From contig NC_008760.1 in assembly GCF_000015505.1 (NCBI RefSeq), forward strand, positions 79,748 through 143,747: a stretch of DNA of 64,000 nucleotides. The letters run 5' to 3'. The notes under the pieces are model-generated. The model was not told the DNA's origin, ran no database searches, and saw nothing but the letters and a program-made list of their open reading frames with translations. Numbering within the stretch: position 1 is the first letter of the stretch; each line of letters opens with the position of its first letter. The DNA is from Polaromonas naphthalenivorans CJ2. Its GTDB lineage: Bacteria; Pseudomonadota; Gammaproteobacteria; Burkholderiales; Burkholderiaceae_C. This document shows, piece by piece, positions 7,615 through 18,418 of the stretch. Both the position numbers and the translations under genes were made by a program.

Positions 7615-9003
7615 CCATGGCCGAATCAGATTTTCGAGATGGTTGTTATCAATCTGGACGTTGCCGTCGGCCAGATAAGTTGTCAGCGCTTCCCAGCGGT
7701 TCAGGCTGTAGTCAATCGCTTTGGCCGTGGCACTGCCCTCGGGCACGCGTTGCCTCTCCCGCTTCAGCCAGGCGTGCAGGTCCTTGCAAAGCGGCTTTGC
7801 GCTCGATTGCCTGATAGAGAGTCGATCTTCGGGCGACAAGCCTTTGACCTGGCGCTCGATCTGGTAGAGCGCGGCAATGCGCTGTATCACTTGCGTGCCC
7901 ACCGGACTCAGGCGGTCCTTGACCAGTTCATCAAACTTGCGACGCGCGTGCGCCAGGCAAGCTGCGCCGACGCGGCTCTCCTGCTTCAGGACCTGGTCGT
8001 ACACCCCGTACCCGTCGGAGATCAGCGTGCCCGACCAGCCCTTGAGAAATTCAAGCGGGTACTTGGCCCCTCTGCCCAGGCAAAATTCATACACCACGCC
8101 GGGTGAAACATCAAAGCCGCTTCTAGCATAAGCCCAGACGTAGGCCCGCTTGGTCTTGCCCGCGCCGGGGTCCAGCATGGCCACTGGCGTCTCGTCGGCA
8201 TGAACCACCGCGCAGCTGAGGACAAACTCCCGGTGCGCCGCATACAGGGGCACAAGGGCAGCGCCTGCCTGGCCAGACCACGATGCCAGCGTCGAGCGCG
8301 GCGTGTGAACGCCAGAGCGGGCGTTGATTTGTTCTTGCCGGTAATACGGAATGTGATCGACGAAGCGGCTCACGGCAGTGTGTGCCACCAGGCCTGCCGT
8401 GGGCATGCCTTTGTCGATGATCTGTGGCCCCACCGGTTCTTGTACCAGGGTCTGGCAGCACTTGCAGGCCCATTTGCCGCGGATGTGGCGGTGCACGAAG
8501 AATTCGGCTGGAATGATGTCCAGGCGTTCGCTCACGTCTTCACCGATACGCACCATGGCCTGACCGCATCCGCAGGTTGTGTTCTCTGGCTCGTGGTGGT
8601 GTTCGACCCGTTTGAGGTGTTCTGGCAGGGCTTGACGTTTGGGCTTACGGCGGGTGTCATGCTCGGTGTCTGCCGTGTCGCCAGAATCCTTGGCGACCGC
8701 CTTCAGTGCTGCAAGTTGTGCTTCCAAATCCGCCTGGTCGGCCGCCAGCGTTTCTTCAAACAACTGGCGCTGCTCAGCATTCATGCGCTCGGTCTTGGCA
8801 TCAAAGCGCCAAGCCTTCAGGCGGCGCAGCTCAAACAGGATGCTCTGGATACGCGCTTCCTTGAACTCGATGGTCTTCGCCTGCGAGTCAATTTGCTGGC
8901 TTTGCTGGCCAATGTGCTGGAGAACCTTGGCCGCCAACGCTGCAGCGGCCTCAGGGCCCAGACCGACGAAGTCCTGAGCGCTGAGGGTGTGCACGTTGAG
9001 CAT
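7608..9003 (-). pseudogene. tnpC: IS66 tnpC copy A, 5' part
   Basis: Codes for the first about 465 residues of the IS66 transposase: N-terminal coiled coil (VLQHIGQQSQQIDSQAKTI), the zinc-finger region (CGCGQAMVRIGEDV, KWACKCC) and most of the DDE domain (HADETPVAML, LISDGYGVYD). The start ATGCTCAACGTGC at 9003 is shared with copy B. The gene is disrupted only by the recombinase element. Confidence 0.88.
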
Positions 9004-9085
9004 GCTGTCATTGTGCAAAAGGCGCACAGCGATTGGAACTAGGGCATCTGCCAATTGCCCTGCGACACCGGCTGCGCCACAGTCG

Positions 9086-9427
9086 TCACAAGTGCGTAAT
9101 GGTCTGCATTTGTTCCAGCCGACTCCAGGGAAGGCCGAGCACCAGCGCATCGAATTGTGGCTTGGTCAATGTGATGGATGTCGCCATATCGGCACCACCG
9201 CGTGGCCATTCAAAACCACCCTGATTGAGCCGCCGGGCCGCACACCACAGGCCGAAGCCATCGTGCAGCAGTAGTTTGATGCGGTTGCCACGGGCGTTGG
9301 CAAACAGGTATCCATGGTGGGCCTGGGCAACCCCGAACACCTGCACCACCCGGGCCAGCAAGCGCTCCGTTCCCATGCGCATGTCGATGGGAGCTGTTGC
9401 CAGCCACAGCGCGTCGATGCGGATCAT
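9086..9427 (-). CDS. tnpB: IS66 accessory protein TnpB
   Basis: 113-residue IS66 Orf2 protein: MIRIDALWLATAPIDMRMG, then HHGYLFANARGNRIKLLLHDGFGLWCAARRLNQGGF, the family signature. It starts inside the tnpA stop (ATGA overlap at 9424-9427). TnpB is required for IS66 transposition, but its activity is not defined. It is intact in copy A. Confidence 0.9.
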   Translation of the reverse strand: MIRIDALWLATAPIDMRMGTERLLARVVQVFGVAQAHHGYLFANARGNRIKLLLHDGFGLWCAARRLNQGGFEWPRGGADMATSITLTKPQFDALVLGLPWSRLEQMQTITHL

Positions 9428-9783
9428 CGCAGCCACTCGCGTAGCCAGGCCGCGCACTCTGCCGCGGCGGCAACGGGCCAGCGCACTTCAATAGTGGCAG
9501 CGCCTCGGCGCAGTTCCATATGAATGTCCGGCAGCGCGGGTGCGGCCTGCTGTGCACAGGGCAATGCCAGTGCAACGAAGCCGGCACATTCGGGCCGTTG
9601 CCGCGTGCCGTCCGCCGGCGCCTGGCGGGCCTTGCGGCGCCATTTGTGCACGAGATTGGCGTTGAGCCCATGGGCCAGTGCGATCGCTGCGACGCAAGCG
9701 CCTGGCTGGCTGCATTCGCTCAAAACTTGCGTCCTGAACGCCTCGCTGTGAGGCCGTCGGGCAAGCGTTTTGGAGTGTTCCAT
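9424..9783 (-). CDS. tnpA: IS66 protein TnpA (helix-turn-helix)
   Basis: 119-residue IS66 Orf1 protein with a transposase_8-type HTH (FRTQVLSECSQPGACVAAIALAHGLNANLVHKWRR). Start ATG 9783 reads MEHSKTLARRP. It probably binds the IS ends. It is followed by tnpB with a 4-base overlap. Copy B lacks this gene entirely. Confidence 0.88.
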   Translation of the reverse strand: MEHSKTLARRPHSEAFRTQVLSECSQPGACVAAIALAHGLNANLVHKWRRKARQAPADGTRQRPECAGFVALALPCAQQAAPALPDIHMELRRGAATIEVRWPVAAAAECAAWLREWLR

Positions 9784-9865
9784 GAGGTGTCCACTTGAGT
9801 TCTTGGTGGACACCATCGTCGCCTGGCTACGCTACTGATTCAATATGTGATGCCCAGCCGCATAC

Positions 9866-10183
9866 CTGGCAACAGCTCCCATCGACATGCGCATGGGAAC
9901 GGAGCGCTTGCTGGCCCGGGTGGTGCAGGTGTTCGGGGTTGCCCAGGCCCACCATGGATACCTGTTTGCCAACGCCCGTGGCAACCGCATCAAACTACTG
10001 CTGCACGATGGCTTCGGCCTGTGGTGTGCGGCCCGGCGGCTCAATCAGGGTGGTTTTGAATGGCCACGCGGTGGTGCCGATATGGCGACATCCATCACAT
10101 TGACCAAGCCACAATTCGATGCGCTGGTGCTCGGCCTTCCCTGGAGTCGGCTGGAACAAATGCAGACCATTACGCACTTGTGA
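9866..10183 (+). pseudogene. tnpB: IS66 tnpB copy B, 5'-truncated
   Basis: Nucleotide-identical (by eye) to the corresponding part of copy A but begins within codon 10 or so (CTGGCAACAGCTCC), losing the first residues and the whole upstream tnpA. An internal ATG at 9887 could give a shortened product. Confidence 0.8.
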
Positions 10184-10265
10184 CGACTGTGGCGCAGCCG
10201 GTGTCGCAGGGCAATTGGCAGATGCCCTAGTTCCAATCGCTGTGCGCCTTTTGCACAATGACAGC

Positions 10266-11859
10266 ATGCTCAACGTGCACACCCTCAGCGCTCAGGACTT
10301 CGTCGGTCTGGGCCCTGAGGCCGCTGCAGCGTTGGCGGCCAAGGTTCTCCAGCACATTGGCCAGCAAAGCCAGCAAATTGACTCGCAGGCGAAGACCATC
10401 GAGTTCAAGGAAGCGCGTATCCAGAGCATCCTGTTTGAGCTGCGCCGCCTGAAGGCTTGGCGCTTTGATGCCAAGACCGAGCGCATGAATGCTGAGCAGC
10501 GCCAGTTGTTTGAAGAAACGCTGGCGGCCGACCAGGCGGATTTGGAAGCACAACTTGCAGCACTGAAGGCGGTCGCCAAGGATTCTGGCGACACGGCAGA
10601 CACCGAGCATGACACCCGCCGTAAGCCCAAACGTCAAGCCCTGCCAGAACACCTCAAACGGGTCGAACACCACCACGAGCCAGAGAACACAACCTGCGGA
10701 TGCGGTCAGGCCATGGTGCGTATCGGTGAAGACGTGAGCGAACGCCTGGACATCATTCCAGCCGAATTCTTCGTGCACCGCCACATCCGCGGCAAATGGG
10801 CCTGCAAGTGCTGCCAGACCCTGGTACAAGAACCGGTGGGGCCACAGATCATCGACAAAGGCATGCCCACGGCAGGCCTGGTGGCACACACTGCCGTGAG
10901 CCGCTTCGTCGATCACATTCCGTATTACCGGCAAGAACAAATCAACGCCCGCTCTGGCGTTCACACGCCGCGCTCGACGCTGGCATCGTGGTCTGGCCAG
11001 GCAGGCGCTGCCCTTGTGCCCCTGTATGCGGCGCACCGGGAGTTTGTCCTCAGCTGCGCGGTGGTTCATGCCGACGAGACGCCAGTGGCCATGCTGGACC
11101 CCGGCGCGGGCAAGACCAAGCGGGCCTACGTCTGGGCTTATGCTAGAAGCGGCTTTGATGTTTCACCCGGCGTGGTGTATGAATTTTGCCTGGGCAGAGG
11201 GGCCAAGTACCCGCTTGAATTTCTCAAGGGCTGGTCGGGCACGCTGATCTCCGACGGGTACGGGGTGTACGACCAGGTCCTGAAGCAGGAGAGCCGCGTC
11301 GGCGCAGCTTGCCTGGCGCACGCGCGTCGCAAGTTTGATGAACTGGTCAAGGACCGCCTGAGTCCGGTGGGCACGCAAGTGATACAGCGCATTGCCGCGC
11401 TCTACCAGATCGAGCGCCAGGTCAAAGGCTTGTCGCCCGAAGATCGACTCTCTATCAGGCAATCGAGCGCAAAGCCGCTTTGCAAGGACCTGCACGCCTG
11501 GCTGAAGCGGGAGAGGCAACGCGTGCCCGAGGGCAGTGCCACGGCCAAAGCGATTGACTACAGCCTGAACCGCTGGGAAGCGCTGACAACTTATCTGGCC
11601 GACGGCAACGTCCAGATTGATAACAACCATCTCGAAAATCTGATTCGGCCATGGGCAATGGGGCGCCGGGCATGGTTGTTTGCCGGCAGCGAACTGGCCG
11701 GCCAGCGGGCCGCCGTCGTGATGAGTTTTGTTGCAGTCGGCAAAGCTGCATGGCCATGACCCCTGGGCTTATCTGAAGGATGTGCTAACCAGGCTGCCTG
11801 GCCACATGAACTCTCGCATCGACGAACTACTGCCTCACCGCTGGCAACCGCAATCCTGA
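10266..11859 (+). pseudogene. tnpC: IS66 tnpC copy B, frameshifted near the end
   Basis: Same transposase as copy A but uninterrupted. At about 11724-11727 the run is TTTT, against TTT in copy A, so translation leaves the frame after AAVVMSF and stops at 11759. Correcting the extra T restores the same C terminus to TGA 11859. It provides the reference target for defining the recombinase insertion in copy A. Confidence 0.85.
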
Positions 11860-11899
11860 ATCGGCAGCGCGGTCAAGGTGCCGTGCCAAGACGCTTACG

Positions 11900-13081
11900 C
11901 ACTTCCAGACCTACCACCGGGTATTGAACCGCGCCGCATGGTCGAGCCTGGCGGCCAGCCGGATCTTGCTGCGGCTCCTGGTGCGCGCTTTTGCGCCCGA
12001 GGGGCCGTTGATCTTCGGGCTGGACGACACGATCGAGCGGCGCTGGGGCGCGCGCATTGCCGCGCGCGGCATCTACCGCGACCCGGTGCGCTCCTCGCGC
12101 AGCCATTTCGTGAAGGTCAGCGGCCTGCGCTGGCTGTGCATGATGCTCTTGGTACCCATCCCGTGGGCCGCCCGGGTCTGGGCGCTGCCGTTCCTCACCA
12201 CGCTGTGCCCATCCCAGCGCTGCCACGACAGCCAGGGCCGGCGGCACAAGAAGCTCACCGACTGGGCACGCCAGATGGTCCAGCAGGTCCGCCGATGGCT
12301 GCCAGGTCGGCAAATTGTCATCGTGGCCGACAGTGCCTTTGCCGCGCTGGACTTTCTCGGTGCAACCCGGCGTCATGCTTGTGTCATCACCCACTTGCGC
12401 CTGGATGCCGCGCTGTATGCGCCAGCGCCCGAGCGCTGCGCTGGCCAACGCGGACGCACGCGCCTCAAGGGCGAACGCCTGCCCGCGCTAAGCCAGGTGC
12501 TGGCCAATCCGGCCACCGCCTGGACCGCGCTGACAATGCCCTTTTGGTATGGCGAGCACGACCGGGCGGTCGAGGTCGCCAGCGGCACGGCCGTGTGGTA
12601 CCACTCCGGCATGGTGCCCATTGTGCTTCGCTGGGTCTTGATTCGCGATCCGCTCAAACAATTCGAGACCCAGGCCTTGCTGTGTACGGCACCAGAGGCC
12701 ACACCCGCTTTTATCCTCGATTGCTTCGTGCAGCGCTGGCAGGTAGAGGTCACGTTCGAGGAAGCGCGTGCGCATCTGGGCGTCGAGACCCAGCGGCAGT
12801 GGTCGGACAAGGCGATTGCGCGCACCACACCGTGCCTGTTTGGACTTTATTCCCTCGTCACGCTGGCTGCGCAGGATTTGTTCTCGACCGGGCAGCTCTA
12901 CCGGCGCTGCGCCGCCTGGTATCCCAAACCACAGGCTACGTTCTCTGACACCATCGCCTACGTGCGCCGCGAGTTATGGAGCCATGCGTATTTTTCAACC
13001 TCGCACAACGAAGCGGACATGATGAAAATCCCGCGCCCTCTGGTCGATCGCTTTATCGACACGCTTTGTTATGCGGCTTGA
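11900..13081 (+). pseudogene. IS701-like DDE transposase, N-terminus lost
   Basis: Begins in frame exactly at the IS66 end (HFQTYHRVLNRAAWSSL) and runs 390 or so residues to TGA 13081. It matches DDE_5/IS701-type transposases (LIFGLDDTIERRWG, IVIVADSAFAALDFLG, VEVTFEEARAHLGVETQRQWSD). About 70 N-terminal residues are missing and no complementary piece is seen at 4760, showing that DNA was deleted or exchanged when the IS66 pair formed. Confidence 0.8.
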
Positions 13082-13213
13082 ATGGATAAAGAATGAAAGG
13101 GACGTCCCCGTCCCGAGCGAGTTGCGACCCGTTGAAGTTGCGGTTTACGGCAACTCAGTGCCACGATGGAGAGGTCAAACTTTTCATCATCAACTCATTC
13201 GGAGGGGGAAATC

Positions 13214-14230
13214 ATGGCCATTATTACCATCGGAATCGATCTCGCCAAAAGCGTCTTTGCCGTGCATGGGGTCAATGAGTCCGGCAAGCCCGAGCTGGTG
13301 CGGCCCGAAGTCCCACGCGCCAAACTGATGGAACTTATCGCCAACGTGCCGCCCTGCCTGATCGGCATGGAAGCGTGCAGCGGCGCCCATCACTGGGCGC
13401 GTGAATTTTCCAGGTTTGGCCATACCGTGCGTCTGATGGCACCCAAGTTTGTGGCTCCCTACCGCATGAGCGGCAAACGCGGCAAGAATGATGCCGCCGA
13501 TGCTGCGGCCATCTGTGAGGCGGTGGCGCGTCCCAACATGCGTTTTGTTCCGCTCAAGAGCATCGAGCAGCAGTCCCGCCTGTTCGTGCACCGCGCACGC
13601 CAGGGCTACGTGGAGCAGCGCACCGCCCTGATCAACCGCATCCGCGGCCTGCTGTCAGAATTGGGCATCGTGCTGCCGCTCAAGGCGGCGACCGTGCGCC
13701 TGGAAGCGCACAAACACCTCGAAGACCTGCCGGGCTGGTGCAACACGGTGGTCGGAGATGCCTTGAGCGAGCTCACCCACCTCGATGAACGCATCGCCCA
13801 ATACGACAAGTACATCGCCCAGGCCGCCGCCGAGGACCCGCAGTCCCGCCAACTCATGCACCTCAGCGGCATTGGCCCCACCACGGCCAGCGCCATCGTG
13901 GCCACGGTGGGCAAAGGCCACGACTTCAGTTGCGGGCGCCAGTTCTGCGCCTGGCTGGGCCTGGTGCCTGGCCAGTACAGCTCGGGCGGCAAGCAGCGCC
14001 TGGGGCGAATCACCAAGGCGGGAGACAGCTACCTGCGCACCTTGCTGGTCCTGGGCGCCAGGGCGGCGCTGGCAACGGCGAAGAACAAGACGGACCCGGT
14101 AAGCCGCTGGGCTATTTCGGTACAGGAACGCCGGGGTTACTGGAAGGCGGTCGTGGCCATTGCGGCCAAGAACGCCCGGATGTGCTGGGCCATGCTGCAG
14201 CGCGGGGAGGCGTTCAAGATGCCCGCGTGA
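13214..14230 (+). CDS. IS110-family transposase (DEDD recombinase)
   Basis: 338-residue protein: N-terminal RuvC-like DEDD domain (GIDLAKSVFAVHGV, GMEACSGAHHWAR, KRGKNDAADAAAI) and a C-terminal transposase_20 domain with its catalytic serine region (SGIGPTTASAIVATVG, CAWLGLVPGQYSSGGK). GGAGG is spaced 8 bp before ATG 13214. IS110 elements move by a bridge-RNA-guided mechanism, the RNA usually coming from the flanking non-coding DNA. The gene is intact. The IS limits are not determinable here because the family makes no terminal repeats or clear target duplications. Confidence 0.92.
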   Translation: MAIITIGIDLAKSVFAVHGVNESGKPELVRPEVPRAKLMELIANVPPCLIGMEACSGAHHWAREFSRFGHTVRLMAPKFVAPYRMSGKRGKNDAADAAAICEAVARPNMRFVPLKSIEQQSRLFVHRARQGYVEQRTALINRIRGLLSELGIVLPLKAATVRLEAHKHLEDLPGWCNTVVGDALSELTHLDERIAQYDKYIAQAAAEDPQSRQLMHLSGIGPTTASAIVATVGKGHDFSCGRQFCAWLGLVPGQYSSGGKQRLGRITKAGDSYLRTLLVLGARAALATAKNKTDPVSRWAISVQERRGYWKAVVAIAAKNARMCWAMLQRGEAFKMPA

Positions 14231-14947
14231 GCTGACGCAGACACCAACGTATCCAGAAGTTTGTAGACGTCACCGTGGAATGACTTGTCGTTGATGAGTC
14301 AAAGGTTGGGACCTGCGCCGGGGAATGCTCGTTAAGCTCGAGAAGGTCAACAGGGTAAGCAATCAGCCCTGAGCCTTGAATAAAGAATGGAGCCCTCGGC
14401 GCGCGTCTTTCATCAGGGTCCGCTGCAAATAATGCAGCAAGAAATGACCGGTTGTAGTCTCGCCGTCCACATGCCTTGCGCTCACCAGGCAACGACACAG
14501 CATCGACAGGGTGACGATGAAATGAAGAAGTCAGGTTCCGTGGTCAATCGCTACGCGATTCAACCACGGTGGAAATCTGTTTGACAAAGGTGGGGACGCC
14601 CTTGTAGCCGAGCTAACAGGCCTACAGGGACTTACAGGGACTTACAGGGACTCCCCACACAGTCAAGTATTGCTGCTACTGATTAAATTGCTTTTCCTTG
14701 ATTACACTATTCAGCGTTGGCGTGAGGTGAAGCGGCTAGGAAACGAGGAACAGACTGCACACTTACAGACGGGCTTATTGCACGGATGGTGCGACCCCAG
14801 ATACGAACCGCTTGGCGGGACTCCATTTGCTGAACGGGACGATGCCGAAGCATTCCCTTGCCTGTTATCGAGTTTTCCCACCACCGGTCTGACCTGTCTA
14901 CTGCATCTTCAATTTCACGTCCTGCAGAAATATGCCTGTCGACTCAA
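14231..14947. other. Non-coding DNA between two IS110 genes
   Basis: 717 bp without a supported gene. It includes the downstream flank of the first IS110 gene, where such elements may carry bridge RNA, an inverted motif around 14549-14575 (AATCGCTACGCGATT palindrome) and a short tandem repeat at 14621-14650. Confidence 0.45.
14621..14650. repeat. Three tandem 10-bp repeats (CTTACAGGGA)
   Basis: CCTACAGGGA, CTTACAGGGA, CTTACAGGGA in a row, followed by CTCCCCACAC. GGGGAGTCCC occurs again at 16093-16102, on the far side of the second IS110 gene. The repeat may mark the insertion target or one end of that element. Confidence 0.5.
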
Positions 14948-16018
14948 CTACGTCATTGCTGTTGCCGCACAAGCTGGGTTGACACTCAAATGCCTGGGAT
15001 CAAAGCGACATCCTTTGGTCATCATGGCCCACAAGATGCGCGCATTTTTGTTTGCCATTGCCACGGCCGCCTTTTGCCAGCCCGATTTTTCTCGCAGTTG
15101 ATACAGCCACTTTGAGATAGGGTCATCGCGCTTTTGTGCCGTCATCACCACTGACTTTGCACCCTGTATCAGCAACATGCGCAGGTACATGTCGCCGCGC
15201 TTGGTGATGCCGCCCAGACTGTTCTTGCCCCCGCTGGAGTTTTGTCTCGGCGTCAATCCCAACCAGGCTCCAAACTGTGCGCCATTCTTGAACTGATTGA
15301 AGTCGCCCACTGTTGCCACCACAGCCGAGGCCGTCACCGGGCCAACGCCCATAAGCGCTTTGGCAGCCTTGGCTTGCGCGTCATCCTTGACATGCGCAGT
15401 GATGCGTTCATCGCACCATTTGATGCGCTCATCAATGTCTTTCCAGTGGTCATAGGCCTCTTGGACGACCAGTCGCGCCAACCCGCAAAGATCATTACCG
15501 GCGTCCTCCAGCATGTCGGTCAACTTCTCGCGCAATTTCTCCGGGCTCTTGGACGCCACCAGGCCGAATTCAGCCAACATGCCCCGGATGCGATTGATGC
15601 TCGCTGTGCGTTCTTCTTTCAACCCCTCGCGTAATCTGTGCACGCACAATATGCCTTGCTGAACCGTGGTTTTGAGTGGGACAAAGCGCATGGTTGGCCT
15701 GGACGCCGCTTCGCAAATGGCTGCGGCATCATTGGCGTCATTCTTGCCACCTTTGCCCTGCAGACGATAGGGTGCCACCAGGTGGGGTGCGATGATTTTT
15801 ACGTTCAACCCCAAAGCCATGAGTTTGCGGGTCCAATAGTGGGAGCCACCACAGGCCTCCATCGCCACTAGGCAGCCTGCCGGTAGCTGCCCGCACCATG
15901 ACACAAACTTGTCTCGGCTGAGTTGCCGGTTGGTGACGAGTTTGCCACCCGCATCAACGGCGTTTACCTGGATCACGGATTTTGCCAAATCCACTCCGAC
16001 TCGTGTAATCTCGCTCAT
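14948..16018 (-). CDS. IS110-family transposase (second type)
   Basis: 356-residue DEDD transposase, different from the one at 13214: GVDLAKSVIQVNAVD, AMEACGGSHYWTRKL, KGGKNDANDAAAI, then MGVGPVTASAVVATVGDFNQF and WLGLTPRQNSSGGKNS. Start ATG 16018 is chosen because AAAGGGGAAG precedes it. It is intact and oriented toward the first IS110 gene. CTCCCCAC motifs occur on both outer sides. Confidence 0.92.
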   Translation of the reverse strand: MSEITRVGVDLAKSVIQVNAVDAGGKLVTNRQLSRDKFVSWCGQLPAGCLVAMEACGGSHYWTRKLMALGLNVKIIAPHLVAPYRLQGKGGKNDANDAAAICEAASRPTMRFVPLKTTVQQGILCVHRLREGLKEERTASINRIRGMLAEFGLVASKSPEKLREKLTDMLEDAGNDLCGLARLVVQEAYDHWKDIDERIKWCDERITAHVKDDAQAKAAKALMGVGPVTASAVVATVGDFNQFKNGAQFGAWLGLTPRQNSSGGKNSLGGITKRGDMYLRMLLIQGAKSVVMTAQKRDDPISKWLYQLREKSGWQKAAVAMANKNARILWAMMTKGCRFDPRHLSVNPACAATAMT

Positions 16019-16207
16019 GGGACTTCCCCTTTCAAAGGTTTTAGATTGACTTCCACAAACCAATCTTGGCACTTGATGCCGCTACCAGAAAGTGGGGAGT
16101 CCCTTCGTATTTGCTGAAATACCTCGAAGCGAAGTCTGCCGGTTTTCAGGCTCACCCGATAATCTGAAGCAGTCCTTTTTCTGACCCGATACCAACCCAG
16201 TCCACCC

Positions 16208-17309
16208 ATGCGCGGAGCCGACACCTTCACCGAAAGCCCGTTCACGCTGCATCGCCTGGAAGACTTCGTGCCGCCCGACCATCCTCTGCGCGCGATACGC
16301 CAGATGGTCAACGAGGCGCTGGGAAAGATGGACGGGTTGTTTGCCGGGATGTATGAGCCACACAGCCAAGGCGGGCGGCCCAGCATCGCGCCTGAGAAAC
16401 TGCTGCGCGCCATGCTGCTTCAGGTGTTCTACAGCATCCGCTCGGAACGCCAACTCATGGAGCAGGTGCAGTACAACCTTCTCTACCGCTGGTTCATCGG
16501 CCTGGCCATGGAGGAGGCGGTGTGGGTGCCCACGGTGTTCACGAAAAACCGCGAGCGCTTGCTGGCGCACGATGCGGTCATCGAGTTGTTCAACCATGTG
16601 CTGCAAGGCGCCGAGGAGCACGGCTGGCTCTCGGGCGAGCACTTCAGCGTGGACGGCACTCTTCAATTCAGGCCTGGGCGAGCCACAAGAGCTTTGTGCG
16701 CAAGGACGGCAGCGACGGCGACCAGGGAGGCGGCAGTTTCAAGGGGCAGACGCGCTCGAACGAGACGCACGAATCAAGCACTGATGCCGACGCCAGGCTG
16801 TACCGCAAGGGGAAAACGGCCAGTGAACTGCGCTTCATGGGCCACACGCTGAGCGACAACCGCCACGGCCTGATTGCCAGCGCGCTGGTGACGCAGGCCG
16901 ACGGCTACGCCGAACGCGAAGCGGCCAAGGCTATTGAATTAACGATGCCAGGCAGGTGTTGCCTGATGAGCAAACCGCCATCACGCTGGGCGCGGACAAG
17001 GGCTATGACGCCCAGGAGTTCATCGAGGCGTGCCTGGAGATGGGCGTCACGCCGCATGTGGCGCAAAACACCTCCGGCAGGCGCTCGGCGGTGCCTAATG
17101 CAATTGCGCAGACAGACGGCTACGCCGTTTCGCAGCAAAAGAGAAAGCTCATCGAGCAGGGTTTTGGCTGGGCCAAAACGGTGGGCCGTATTCGGCAGGT
17201 GATGGTGCGCGGCTTGGAACGCGTTGACCAGATGTTTGTGCTGACGATGGCCGCGTACAACCTCACGCGCATGCGCACTTTGGGACAAATCCGTCTGCAA
17301 GGGCAATAA
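16208..17309 (+). pseudogene. IS5-like transposase, two frameshifts
   Basis: The N-terminal part is intact (MRGADTFTESPFTLHRLEDFVPPDHPLR, GGRPSIAPEKLLRAMLLQ). The frame breaks near 16665 inside the DGT(L)IQAWASHKS catalytic region and again near 16935 ahead of NDARQVLPDEQTAITLGADKGYD; each break fits a 2-base insertion. The C-terminal DDE part (QGFGWAKTVGRIRQVMVRGL) is intact to TAA 17309. It is inactive unless the breaks are errors. Confidence 0.8.
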
Positions 17310-17597
17310 GTGAAGAAAAAGGCGACAGGCGTACTTTCAAGCCACCAACAGGAGTTCAAAAAGGCACTGTGCTTTAAAAATATGAAAGATAACTGCAAAA
17401 ACAAACCACTTCGAGACAGTTGCTGCGCGGGCGCAGTCAGTATTTCAGGCCTGCTAAGACTGCCTCATGAAATAAACCATTCATGTAAATTGAAGCAATA
17501 TTTGTGATTTTTTATATCCGTATGGCTTAACTTGGTTTTCCACTCGAGGATCATCCGTATGCTATTTGCTCAACAAGTTAAATAAACGGAGGGCTTG

Positions 17598-18272
17598 ATG
17601 CTCGTCTCGAAACTTCTACTGGCAACCAGTATTTGCTTAATGCTCGCTTGCCCATCTCTATTTGTAATAGCGCAGGAGACCGACAATTCGACCTTGCATC
17701 AAGCTCAAGCTGGTGAGCCGCCGGGAACGTCGCACTCGGTGATTTCTACAGTCAGCGATATTGAACGCTATAAGCTTGATCTCGAGATTAAGAAGTTTGA
17801 CTTCGAACGCGAAAAGTATCGCGACAGCATAGATATTGAACGTACAAAGGCATGGATTTCCGCTCTATCCATTGTGATTCCACTATTAGTCGTTGCAGCA
17901 ACGATCGGCTTCAGCGTAAGAACCCAGAAGCAGCAAGCGGACCTTACGAGGCAGGCGCTTCAGGAAGAATCACAAAGGGATTTCGATCTCAAAGTCGCAG
18001 AAGCACTGATCAGTGCGCCGGGACCGGTCGAAGCCCATAACCGGGCGCTGGCGCTAAAAGATTTACTTCCTCATCGACTTTCGTCCGATTTTGCCAATGC
18101 GTTCGAGCCAGAAAAGCATGGCCGGTTACAGGCTCCTGAAGGGCGGAAAGAGTTTATGCGATTGGTTGCTGCGAAGCCTGATAACAAAGATGCAATTATT
18201 AAACTTTGGAAAGAATTATGGCCTGGGGATGTGTGGGTGCAAAAGGTGTCGAGCAACGACTCCTTAACTTGA
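17598..18272 (+). CDS. Membrane-anchored protein of unknown function
   Basis: 224 residues. Signal peptide or first membrane segment (LLLATSICLMLACPSLFVIA, then QE), a charged coiled-coil-like stretch (SDIERYKLDLEIKKFDFEREKYRDSIDIERTK), a second membrane segment (AWISALSIVIPLLVVAATIGFSV) and a soluble C-terminal tail. GGAGG precedes ATG 17598. Base composition is clearly lower in GC than its neighbours, suggesting acquisition. This coil-helix architecture is common in uncharacterised periplasm/cytoplasm-spanning proteins; I cannot assign a function. Confidence 0.7.
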   Translation: MLVSKLLLATSICLMLACPSLFVIAQETDNSTLHQAQAGEPPGTSHSVISTVSDIERYKLDLEIKKFDFEREKYRDSIDIERTKAWISALSIVIPLLVVAATIGFSVRTQKQQADLTRQALQEESQRDFDLKVAEALISAPGPVEAHNRALALKDLLPHRLSSDFANAFEPEKHGRLQAPEGRKEFMRLVAAKPDNKDAIIKLWKELWPGDVWVQKVSSNDSLT

Positions 18273-18418
18273 CTTTTACCCGTTTGAAGCATGTTTTTGA
18301 AATGCAAACCCGGCTGATGCAGCCTATGGATGATCGCCTGGAGGAAACTGAACAACGAAGGCTCGCTGCCTCAGGCGCAGCAGGATAGGTGCCTGGGTCA
18401 ACTCGCCAAAAACCGAAT

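Larger units (their letters stand above)
4761..11898. mobile_element. Two inverted IS66-family copies with a nested recombinase element
   Basis: Copy A (minus strand, 4761-9835) is a full IS66 with tnpA, tnpB and tnpC; copy B (plus strand, 9866-11898) lacks its tnpA end. Both outer ends are the same tnpC-distal terminal repeat, gtaagcgtcttggcacgg at 4761 and its complement ending at 11898. The other copy A end is near 9835 (complement gtagcgtagccaggcg). About 30 bp of unrelated DNA separates the copies. The 8-bp flanks do not match (catgaaag versus gcacttcc), so the ends were not made by a single transposition. Confidence 0.85.
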
